Of a DNA stretch of 64,000 nucleotides, positions 26,298 through 33,945 are shown in pieces. The first letter of the stretch is position 1. Each line of letters starts with the position of its first letter. The notes under the pieces are model-generated. The model made no database searches and was not told the DNA's origin. It was given only the letters and a program-made list of their open reading frames with translations. The stretch lies in the NCBI RefSeq assembly GCF_007830155.1, contig NZ_VLKY01000005.1, positions 289,096 to 353,095 of the forward strand. The letters are read 5' to 3'. This DNA is from Pseudomonas duriflava (GTDB lineage Bacteria; Pseudomonadota; Gammaproteobacteria; Pseudomonadales; Pseudomonadaceae). Made by a program: the position numbers and the translations under genes.

Positions 26298-27749
26298 ATG
26301 TCCGATACATCGTCTACCTCCCGCGGTGCTCAACAGGCCGCCTGGATCGGCCTGGCGCTGGGGCCCATACTCTTGTTGATCTGTTTGCTGACCGAGCCTC
26401 CAGGCGATCTGTCCCGGGCCGCCTGGAATACGTTGGGCCTGATGTTGCTCATGGGTGCATGGTGGTCTACTGAGGCCATTCCAATTCCGGCAACTTCCCT
26501 ACTGCCGATTCTCCTCATTCCGCTGCTAGGCATCGACACCATTCAAAAGGCCACCGCGCCTTATGCCAACCCGATTATTTTTCTATTTTTGGGTGGCTTT
26601 CTGCTTGGCCTTGCCATGGAACGTTGGAATCTGCACAAGCGTATCGCACTCGCAACGCTCCTGGCCGTCGGTAGCCAGCCGAGCCGGCAGATTGCCGGTT
26701 TCATGCTGGCTACCGCCTTCGTCAGCATGTGGGTGAGCAACACCGCTACCAGCATCATGATGCTACCGATCGGCCTATCCGTTATTGGTCTATTGGTTGG
26801 AAACGGCGAAGAGCGGGAACGGCAGCGCTTCGCCACGGCCTTGTTGCTGGGTATCGCTTACGCCGCCAGTGTGGGAGGAATTGCTACTCTTATCGGCACT
26901 CCGCCCAATGCGTTCTTGGCAGGTTTTCTTCATAACAGCTACGGCATCGAAATCGGCTTTGGCCGCTGGATGCTACTAGGCGTACCCGTTGCCCTAGGCA
27001 TGCTGGTCTTTATCTGGTGGTGGCTGACCCGGGGTGGCTTCCGGCTCGGCGAGACCAATAGCGAAACGTTGTTGCGTGAAGAAAAAAACCGCCTGGGCCC
27101 GCTTTCCAAGCAGGAAAAGCGTGTCGCTGTAATTTTTCTGCTCGCTGCCCTGGCCTGGATCTTTCAGCCCTTGCTGGCCAGCTATATCGACGGCATCAAT
27201 GACACCAGCATCGCCATCGCCGCTGCCATGACCTTGTTTCTCACCCCAGCCAACCTTCGCAAGCGCGAATTTATCATGGACTGGAAGCAGGCGAACAAGC
27301 TGCCTTGGGGCGTTCTGCTGCTTTTTGGTGGCGGACTTTCTCTGGCAGCGGCTATCAGCAGTTCAGGCCTGGCGGAATGGATCGCCCGTGGCCTGGAAGG
27401 ATTCGGCAGCCTGCCAATGATCCTGATGATCGGCCTCGTCACCTTCGTTATCGTCATGCTGACTGAAGTCACGTCCAATACCGCCACGGCGGCAGCCTTT
27501 CTGCCGCTTCTCGGCGCACTGGCCGTCGCCCAAGGTTTGCCGCCGGAAATGCTTGCCATTCCTGCCGCCATCGCAGCCAGCTGCGCCTTTATGATGCCCG
27601 TCGCTACACCACCAAACGCTATTGTCTTTGGTACAGGGCATATGAGCATTCAAGCGATGATCAAGGCTGGCTTCATGATCAACCTGTTCGGCACCGTGCT
27701 AGTCACCCTTTTGTGCTATGGGCTGATTGGGGTGATCTGGGGGAGCTAA
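26298..27749 (+). CDS. DASS (SLC13) family sodium:anion symporter
   Basis: A 483-residue permease with about 11-13 membrane segments. Both family signatures are present: GTPPNAFLAGF in the first half, and SNTATAAAFLPLL followed by ATPPNAIVFGTGHM in the second. These Ser-Asn-Thr-type loops bind sodium and carboxylates. The family carries dicarboxylates, citrate or sulfate, and the substrate here is not fixed by sequence. A GGAGG ribosome site precedes the ATG. It stands alone; no two-component regulator or metabolic partner is adjacent. Confidence 0.88.
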   Translation: MSDTSSTSRGAQQAAWIGLALGPILLLICLLTEPPGDLSRAAWNTLGLMLLMGAWWSTEAIPIPATSLLPILLIPLLGIDTIQKATAPYANPIIFLFLGGFLLGLAMERWNLHKRIALATLLAVGSQPSRQIAGFMLATAFVSMWVSNTATSIMMLPIGLSVIGLLVGNGEERERQRFATALLLGIAYAASVGGIATLIGTPPNAFLAGFLHNSYGIEIGFGRWMLLGVPVALGMLVFIWWWLTRGGFRLGETNSETLLREEKNRLGPLSKQEKRVAVIFLLAALAWIFQPLLASYIDGINDTSIAIAAAMTLFLTPANLRKREFIMDWKQANKLPWGVLLLFGGGLSLAAAISSSGLAEWIARGLEGFGSLPMILMIGLVTFVIVMLTEVTSNTATAAAFLPLLGALAVAQGLPPEMLAIPAAIAASCAFMMPVATPPNAIVFGTGHMSIQAMIKAGFMINLFGTVLVTLLCYGLIGVIWGS

Positions 27750-27976
27750 GAAGCGTATCCATTACGATGAACAGACGGCTCAGACATGCGCTTTAGCTCT
27801 GTTTGAGCTTGTCTTCCACAAAAGACAATTTGGGAAAGAGCCATATGGATCGATCCAAGCACCGTGGGGCTTGTGAGCGTTCTTTTGCAGTACATCTGGA
27901 TCACTATTGATAAAACAAGGGCGGCCATATCGTCCATAAGGGCTGCCCTATTACTCGTTTTCCTTTCCCCGGCGGC

Positions 27977-28546
27977 TTAACTGCCTACTCCCCATAGGTT
28001 ACTCAGGTCCCCTAACAGCGAAGCATCAATATTCTGCTGCCCCAAGTATTGTAGGATGACATTGGCGAACTGACTGCTCATACCGCTATTCATGCCCAGC
28101 GCATCAAAGGTTTGATCAACCTCTTGCTGGTTGTCGATATGATCCAGCAGCCCGCTCAGTTGCCCCGTAATGTCTTTGGCATTACCGCCCAGCAGGCTAC
28201 TCAGGCCTCCTAGCTGACTCAACCCGCCAAGCGCATTGTCCCCTGCCAGTTGATCCAACCCAGGAACCTCTTGAGCTAATTGATCATACTCACCGCCAGT
28301 CAGCTTGTTCTGCGCTAGCCCTAACAAGGCCCCTATACCGCCCACTGCCTGCTGCGGCGAAACATCTAGCTGCTCGGTTAGCGCTTTAATCAGCCCTTGC
28401 GCCTCAGGAGTGCTGGCGGCAACAGCAGAGGCATCCTGCTGACTATCAGTCGCTGCCTTTACAGCATCGTTCAGATTGAAGGCTAACGCAGGAGCACTGG
28501 CTGTAAGGATCAAGGAGATAAGAAGCGTACGAGAGATCAAGTGCAT
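27977..28546 (-). CDS. Exported DUF2780 protein
   Basis: A 189-residue protein with a signal peptide (MHLISRTLLISLILTASAPALA) and a DUF2780 domain rich in Gly, Leu, Gln and Ser, including GGIGALLGLAQNKLTGGEYDQL and FDALGMNSGMSSQFANVILQYL. The start at 28546 has an AGGAA ribosome site. The function is unknown; the family is common in Pseudomonas and Vibrio as a secreted or periplasmic protein. No operon partner is evident. Confidence 0.78.
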   Translation of the reverse strand: MHLISRTLLISLILTASAPALAFNLNDAVKAATDSQQDASAVAASTPEAQGLIKALTEQLDVSPQQAVGGIGALLGLAQNKLTGGEYDQLAQEVPGLDQLAGDNALGGLSQLGGLSSLLGGNAKDITGQLSGLLDHIDNQQEVDQTFDALGMNSGMSSQFANVILQYLGQQNIDASLLGDLSNLWGVGS

Positions 28547-28831
28547 GAGAGTTCCTAGGTAGAAAAGACAAACCCTGTAACTGTAAAGGACACACAATGG
28601 CACGTTGCTGAACAAAACTCAGATTGTCTGATAGATAAACTAGGCTAACCTTAACAGGGCTGACGCCAAGAGCGGATCACGGCTGACAGCGGTTACCAAG
28701 CCCTTACCGTTTGCGTTACTTTACTCAGAAGCAATCACAGTGCCCTACACCGGATTGCGCTAGTACTAATCAAAGCTTTTGCTGATTCGCCATAAATCGT
28801 ATGTCATCGAAACTCCATCGAGGAGCCGACC

Positions 28832-29218
28832 ATGTCATATCGCTCTCGCATTACTCGCACCCTGGGTTTAGCCGTCCTTATCACCGCAGCGCTGGCTCCC
28901 CTAGCTGCTGCCCATCATGGCTGGTCATGGGCTGAGGCCGAGCAGATCCAGCTAAACGGCACGGTCGTCAAGGTCCAGGTGGCACCGCCCCACCCTTGGC
29001 TTGATGTAAAAACAGCGGAGGACGAAGTCTGGCGCGTCGAACTCGCCAACCCTGCCCAAACGCAACGCGCGGGATTCATAGAGGGCTCAGCCAAACCCGG
29101 CGACACCATTACGGCGACTGGCAACCGCTCTCAAGACGCCTCAGAAAAAAGAATGAAAGCGGTGCAGATCGAGGTGAATGGCAAGACCTACACGCTTTAT
29201 CCCGAACGCATCCGGTAA
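28832..29218 (+). CDS. Periplasmic DUF6152 protein
   Basis: A 128-residue protein with a signal peptide (hydrophobic residues 11-27, ending AAA). The mature protein starts HHGWSWAEAEQIQL, followed by a small all-beta domain (VKVQVAPPHPWLDV, GDTITATGNRSQD). This resembles DUF6152 proteins. The HH at the mature N-terminus could bind copper, as in other proteins with such ends, but this is speculation. A GAGGAG ribosome site precedes the start. It is directly followed, without a gap, by the DUF6644-like membrane protein gene. Confidence 0.72.
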   Translation: MSYRSRITRTLGLAVLITAALAPLAAAHHGWSWAEAEQIQLNGTVVKVQVAPPHPWLDVKTAEDEVWRVELANPAQTQRAGFIEGSAKPGDTITATGNRSQDASEKRMKAVQIEVNGKTYTLYPERIR

Positions 29219-29707
29219 GTGGTGGAGGAAGGCTTTTGGGTAGCTCTCTCAGGGTGGCCTCCCGCAGTTCTCTTGCGGCAGTCGAGCGTTGCCTATCTGC
29301 TGGTGAACGCCGCGCACATCGCCTCGTTTGGCATACTGCTGGGTTCCATCGTCTCGCTTGATCTACGGTTACTTGGTGCCTTTCGCAAGGTCCCCCTGGC
29401 AACGCTAGAGCCTTTTCTAACTCGCATCGCGGCCTGCGGTGTGGTTCTGGCGTTCCTGAGTGGCTTTTGGCTTTTCACGGTCAACGCACAGGATTACATC
29501 AGTAACCGGGCCTTTCTTATCAAGCTGGGCCTGATAGGGCTTGCGCTGCTCAATGTACTTCTAAGACATACGGCTTATCGGCAAACCTGCCTGCAGGAAG
29601 GTAAAGCCGTGCCTCGTGCCCTTCAAGCTCATGCGTTATTGTCTCTGACGTGCTGGCTGGGTGTTGTACTAGCCGGGCGTTGGATTGGTTTTATATCGGC
29701 TATTTGA
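29219..29707 (+). CDS. DUF6644-like small membrane protein
   Basis: A 162-residue protein with four predicted membrane helices (about residues 25-45, 60-80, 92-110 and 130-155). A histidine near the first helix (NAAHIASFGILLGS) and one in the third loop (LLRHTAYRQ) could be ligands. The GTG start comes directly after the DUF6152 stop codon, so translation is coupled. The pair is likely one functional unit, with the soluble partner in the periplasm and this one in the inner membrane. No function is known. Confidence 0.68.
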   Translation: MVEEGFWVALSGWPPAVLLRQSSVAYLLVNAAHIASFGILLGSIVSLDLRLLGAFRKVPLATLEPFLTRIAACGVVLAFLSGFWLFTVNAQDYISNRAFLIKLGLIGLALLNVLLRHTAYRQTCLQEGKAVPRALQAHALLSLTCWLGVVLAGRWIGFISAI

Positions 29708-30122
29708 AATATGCCCCTTATTTGATATGTGGACTGCTACGTTTGAAATCCCCTGTCAAATTAACTGGGCTTAGCTACTACTCTGTACTTACAGAAATTT
29801 TCTTTTATATCGGCCATAATGAGGCATCGTTAGAAAGGCCAATACTCTGTTACGAGACAAATTAATTTTAAATTCAGCCAATTGAAAAGCATTGAACATA
29901 GCAACTTCTTAACTAGCATATAGCCAAGGTATCTCCTACTACCCTTAAGTATTAATTAGCCAGTACGCATTACCTCAAGGGGGCCGACAGTCTAAACCAC
30001 AAACAAGTCTTACAATTTTATTGTTAATTAACTTTAGCAAAGGTAAAGAAAATCTCGCAAACTCAGCAGAGCTTCATGTAAAATCCGTGAATTTAATCAC
30101 ATATTTCCGCATGGATTGATAA
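29708..30122. other. 415-base AT-rich gap
   Basis: The sequence is strongly AT-rich with no convincing frame. It leads into the AT-rich kinase-like gene and may mark the left part of a transferred segment. No direct repeats or integrase remnants were recognised. Confidence 0.4.
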
Positions 30123-30980
30123 ATGCTTTATTTACATAAGCATGGAGTTTCACTACCCATCAAACGACGCCTTAAAGAATGGATTCTTTATTCTAAAACA
30201 GAGGAATCCAATAAATTTATTCCTTTCGTCCAGAGCTTAATCAACGACCGTAATAAAAGGGGCCAAGGCAATCGATCATTCAGTACACTTCGCGTAAATC
30301 AAAAAAGCTATTTCATTAAAACAACTGAGATTACTCAACTACAAGCCCAACTTAGAGCTACTTTCGGTTGGCGAAGGCGAGTAGGTGGTTACGGATGGCC
30401 CATATCAGAGATTATCAATACTAATCACGTCATACAAAAAGGGCTTAATACACCCCAACTTTATGGCTTTGGTTACAAACGATCTAGAATAGGGTTAGTG
30501 AATGAGGTATTTCTTGTTACTGACTGGTTAGAAAACCATGTTAATGGCCTAGAATGGCTAAATAGTGGCAAGGCCGAGCCGCAGCAATTCTTTAAGGTTT
30601 TTTTTCTTTCTATGCTAGATATGCATAGAAAGAAAATCTGGCACTTAGACTACTGGGTTGAAAACGTAGTGCTTTCTCCATCGAACCCTAGCACAATAAA
30701 TATAATTGACTTCGAAAACTGCTATATAGGCGATAATGCCTATATTTCTGAAACATTAGGCTTTCAGTTTGGCTTTATTTACTACATGAAAGCCAGTTAT
30801 TATATTTCAGAAAAAGCTTATGATGAGACAGTAGCTGAAGCACTGAAAGCCTACAAAAACATTAATGAAGAAGCGTTTCAGATTTTTTACAGCTACAGCA
30901 AAAAGAACCATATTGGTAGAAAAGAGCGCAGAGAAATACCTTTGAAAGGAACCTTTCCTAGGGATCGAGCAAACCTATAG
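30123..30980 (+). CDS. Lipopolysaccharide kinase-like (Kdo/WaaP-type) protein, AT-rich
   Basis: A 285-residue protein with a kinase-like fold. The catalytic loop is HLDYWVENVVL at about residues 176-186 (Asp and Asn in place), and the metal-binding motif is NIIDFENCYIG at about 195-205, with DFE instead of DFG. This matches Kdo kinase/InaA-type enzymes that phosphorylate lipopolysaccharide core sugars. Compared with family members it has an unusual N-terminus and no membrane segment. Codon use is AT-rich and unlike the neighbours, so it was probably acquired. No lipopolysaccharide gene is adjacent; the polymerase-like gene at 20286 is the nearest possible partner. Confidence 0.68.
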   Translation: MLYLHKHGVSLPIKRRLKEWILYSKTEESNKFIPFVQSLINDRNKRGQGNRSFSTLRVNQKSYFIKTTEITQLQAQLRATFGWRRRVGGYGWPISEIINTNHVIQKGLNTPQLYGFGYKRSRIGLVNEVFLVTDWLENHVNGLEWLNSGKAEPQQFFKVFFLSMLDMHRKKIWHLDYWVENVVLSPSNPSTINIIDFENCYIGDNAYISETLGFQFGFIYYMKASYYISEKAYDETVAEALKAYKNINEEAFQIFYSYSKKNHIGRKERREIPLKGTFPRDRANL

Positions 30981-31286
30981 TTAAAAAGCAGGCCCTATAT
31001 AAGTATTATATAGCCTTCTACCCAACCAGTTTTTTATTGCAGACTTATGAGCCACATAAAACATTATAATATTTTTAAATTTTTATGCCAATGCAGGCGG
31101 TGCAAAAGCACCATTCATTGAGCAGGAATCACGATTTACCAACTACTTATAAAAAATAAGCAAGAGCACGTTACATATTTTAATTTACAAGCGCTTTAAG
31201 CCAATTGTAATTAGGTCCATGTTAAATACACAATCATGCGGTCAATAACAAGCTCGAAGATAAGACGCTTTACACAGAGGACTCAC

Positions 31287-31637
31287 ATGAAAGGATATAC
31301 AGGGATGGCAGCCGCCGTGCTGGCACTGACAGGTACGCTGGCTCACGCGCAGGAGAGCGCAACGACGGCTTCTTTGGGAATCGGTCCTAAGCCATGTCGG
31401 GTCTTGTTGCAGGAATGGGACACGATTGAGCCTTACGCCAGCGCCTGGGTCTCGGGCTATTTCTCGTTTTTCAACGAGACGACCCGCAGCGGGATCAAGA
31501 ATGTTTCCGAGGGAATGGACGCTGATCTGCGTATGCAGTGGATTCGTGATCATTGCCAGAAAAACCCGGTCGATACCTTGCAGGACTCCGCTGAGGCCCT
31601 GGGTAAGGAACTGGTGGACTACCGCGCCGGCCATTAA
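31287..31637 (+). CDS. HdeA/HdeB-like periplasmic protein
   Basis: A 116-residue protein with a signal peptide (MKGYTGMAAAVLALTGTLAHA). The two cysteines (CRVLLQEW and DHCQKNP) flank a WVSGYFSFF segment, and PVDTLQDSAEALGKEL follows. This spacing resembles the small HdeA/HdeB acid-stress chaperone fold with one disulfide. The start at 31287 follows AGAGGA. It is a single gene upstream of pepD. The upstream gap 30981-31286 is AT-rich and has a short inverted repeat (CTATATAA / TTATATAG) at 30995-31013 after the kinase-like gene. Confidence 0.6.
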   Translation: MKGYTGMAAAVLALTGTLAHAQESATTASLGIGPKPCRVLLQEWDTIEPYASAWVSGYFSFFNETTRSGIKNVSEGMDADLRMQWIRDHCQKNPVDTLQDSAEALGKELVDYRAGH

Positions 31638-31729
31638 CCACCCTGCTAGCCTGCTTTTACTGACCGAGACGCTTGACTGCCGCCGCCGCGCAGTCAACTC
31701 TCAAGGCTTTCCCTCTGTTTGGAGCGCTC

Positions 31730-33208
31730 ATGTCAGTATCCCTTGATCAGCTCGCCCCAGCGGCTGTGTTTCGCCATTTCGCTGCCCTTTCCGCTATTCC
31801 GCGCCCCTCTTTTCATGAGCAAGCCGTAGCGGATCATCTGATGGCATTCGCAGGCCGCCATGGTTTGGCCGCAGAGCGCGACGCGCTGGATAACGTCATC
31901 ATTCGAAAGCCAGGCAGCCCAGGTTACGAAGACGCGCCCGTCACCATCCTGCAAGGCCATACAGACATGGTCTGCGAGAAGAACGAGGGCAACCCTATCG
32001 ATTTCACCCGCGACCCGATTTCGCTGCGGGTAGAGGGCGATCTGCTCAAGGCCGATGGCACAACGCTGGGTGCTGACAATGGCATTGCCGTAGCTTTTAT
32101 GCTGGCGTTGCTGGAAAGCACTGACATTCCCCACCCACCGCTGGAAGCGGTGTTTACCTCCCAAGAGGAGGTTGGGCTTCGAGGTGCCGCTCAACTGGAC
32201 ACGTCCGGCTTAAAGGGACGTCTGTTCCTGAACATCGATAGCGAAGAAGAAGGCCTGCTGTTTGCCAGTTGCTCGGGAGGCAACCGCAGCGATATGCGTC
32301 TGCCGATCCAGTGGATCGACTCGGCAGCGGATGCCGTAGCCATGACGATACAAGTGCGAGGCCTCAAGGGCGGGCACTCCGGGCTGGATATTCATACGCC
32401 TCGCGGTAATGCCATTTTGCTGCTGGGTCGCGTCCTGCACGACTTGCAATCCAGGCACGCCGCGCAAATCGCTTTTATTCAGAGCGGCTCCGGCAAGAGC
32501 AATGCCATTCCGCGCCGGGCCGAGGCGACGGTGTTGATTGCCGCCAGGGATCAAGAAGCAGTTCAGACGACCCTTTCGACCTGGCGTGAGCGACTGACGC
32601 AAGAATATGTAACGGCCGATCCTGGTTTTGAACTGGCCTTTGCGTCCCAGCCCGACGCACCGGTTCACAGCTTTAGCCCGTCGACCACCCAGGCTCTGTG
32701 CCAGGCGCTCATGCTGATGCCGCAAGGCGTGCAGCGGATGAGCCCGGATATCCCCGGACTGGTCGAAACTTCAACCAATCTCGGAACGCTTGATATCGTT
32801 GGCGACGAAATCAGCTTTGGTAGCGCCAGCCGTAGCTCACACCCTTCTCAAATGGAGGCGACAGTCGCCAAGCTTCAAACCCTGGCAGCCATGATCGGTG
32901 CCCGCTTTGAACTGCACGACAGCTACCCGGCCTGGCCTTTCCGGCCCGAATCGCCGCTGCGTGAGCTGTTCGTGGAACGGTTCACGGCGCAATATGGCCG
33001 TAAGCCGGAGGTTGCCGGTATCCATGCTGGCCTGGAATGCGGCGTGTTCAGTGCCAAGCTGGATAATGTAGACATGATCTCTTTTGGCCCGGATATCCGA
33101 AACGCACACTCGCCGGATGAGTGCCTGAGCATTGCCTCGACCGAGCGAACCTGGGCGCTGTTCCTGAATCTGCTCGCGCACATTAAACCAGGCTTTCCCA
33201 CACCATGA
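31730..33208 (+). CDS. pepD: Aminoacyl-histidine dipeptidase (PepD, M20 peptidase)
   Basis: A 492-residue zinc dipeptidase (carnosinase-like) of the cytoplasm. The zinc motifs LQGHTDMVCEK, LGADNGIAVAFML and TSQEEVGLRGA are in order, and the lid domain and the GIHAGLECGVF motif follow. The start at 31730 has a GGAG ribosome site. It releases amino acids from Xaa-His and other dipeptides. No operon partner is seen; a perfect inverted repeat (33293-33315) lies between it and the globin gene. Confidence 0.9.
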   Translation: MSVSLDQLAPAAVFRHFAALSAIPRPSFHEQAVADHLMAFAGRHGLAAERDALDNVIIRKPGSPGYEDAPVTILQGHTDMVCEKNEGNPIDFTRDPISLRVEGDLLKADGTTLGADNGIAVAFMLALLESTDIPHPPLEAVFTSQEEVGLRGAAQLDTSGLKGRLFLNIDSEEEGLLFASCSGGNRSDMRLPIQWIDSAADAVAMTIQVRGLKGGHSGLDIHTPRGNAILLLGRVLHDLQSRHAAQIAFIQSGSGKSNAIPRRAEATVLIAARDQEAVQTTLSTWRERLTQEYVTADPGFELAFASQPDAPVHSFSPSTTQALCQALMLMPQGVQRMSPDIPGLVETSTNLGTLDIVGDEISFGSASRSSHPSQMEATVAKLQTLAAMIGARFELHDSYPAWPFRPESPLRELFVERFTAQYGRKPEVAGIHAGLECGVFSAKLDNVDMISFGPDIRNAHSPDECLSIASTERTWALFLNLLAHIKPGFPTP

Positions 33209-33292
33209 GTGGTCGCTGCGCCTTCGAGGGTGCAGCTTTACCGTTTCTCCGCTTCCTCTGATCATTTATAACGCTCATGATCCGGGTCAATA

Positions 33293-33315
33293 CTTAGCCT
33301 GCCTGTCAGGCTAAG
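33293..33315. terminator. Inverted repeat between pepD and the globin gene
   Basis: Perfect 9-base arms CTTAGCCTG / CAGGCTAAG with a 5-base loop, 85 bases after pepD and 64 bases before the globin start. No T-run follows, so it may be a weak terminator or a regulatory dyad for the globin gene. Confidence 0.4.
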
Positions 33316-33378
33316 CTAGCGTTAGCCCTCTCCTTAACAAGCAGGCCAGATGCCTGAATAGTGAGTATGGAAAGCTCT

Positions 33379-33822
33379 ATGACTAAACCTCTTTCGCCTG
33401 AAACCCTTGCCATCGTCAAAGCCACCGCCCCGATGCTACAAGAGCACGGCGTTGCCATCACAACACGCATGTATGAACGCCTGTTCGTAAACCCCGAGAT
33501 CAAAGCGCTCTTCGACGAGGCTGCACATATCTCCGGCGAGCAGCCCAAGCGACTGGCAGCGGCCATTGTGGCCTATGCGAAAAACATCGATAACCTGGAT
33601 GCCATTCAGGGTGCCGTAGACAAGATCTGCGCCCGCCATGTGGCCACCCATGTGAAGGCCGAGCACTACCCTGCCGTAGCTGACGCCTTGCTGCCAGCTA
33701 TCAAGGACATCCTGGGCGATGCTGCGACGGACGATATTCTAAATGCCTGGGGCGAAGCCTACTGGTTCCTGGCAGACATCATGATCGAGCGCGAGAAGGC
33801 ACTGTACGGTGAAGCGCATTGA
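33379..33822 (+). CDS. Single-domain bacterial globin (Vitreoscilla/flavohemoglobin type)
   Basis: A 147-residue heme protein matching the globin half of flavohemoglobins (LSPETLAIVKATAPMLQEHG). Tyrosine Y32 (MYERLF, distal B10) and proximal histidine H87 (ICARHVATHV) are visible. There is no reductase domain. Such proteins bind oxygen or nitric oxide and may support nitric oxide detoxification with a separate reductase. The start at 33379 has GGAAAG upstream; ATG at 33367 and GTG at 33361 are in frame but lack a good site. It ends at a strong terminator. Confidence 0.85.
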   Translation: MTKPLSPETLAIVKATAPMLQEHGVAITTRMYERLFVNPEIKALFDEAAHISGEQPKRLAAAIVAYAKNIDNLDAIQGAVDKICARHVATHVKAEHYPAVADALLPAIKDILGDAATDDILNAWGEAYWFLADIMIEREKALYGEAH

Positions 33823-33833
33823 TCAACTAGCAT

Positions 33834-33862
33834 AAAAAAGCCCGCATTTAGCGGGCTTTTTT
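33834..33862 (+). terminator. Terminator after the globin gene
   Basis: GCCCGC / GCGGGC stem with a 5-base loop, preceded by an A-run and followed by TTTTTT. It can also act on the minus strand for the large helicase gene. Confidence 0.88.
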
Positions 33863-33945
33863 ATCTGGACGAGAGGTCACAGCCTGGCTTACCGGACGCT
33901 TACCAAAGCACAGCGTGCTAATGGCGCGCCCTTTGTATGATGGGC

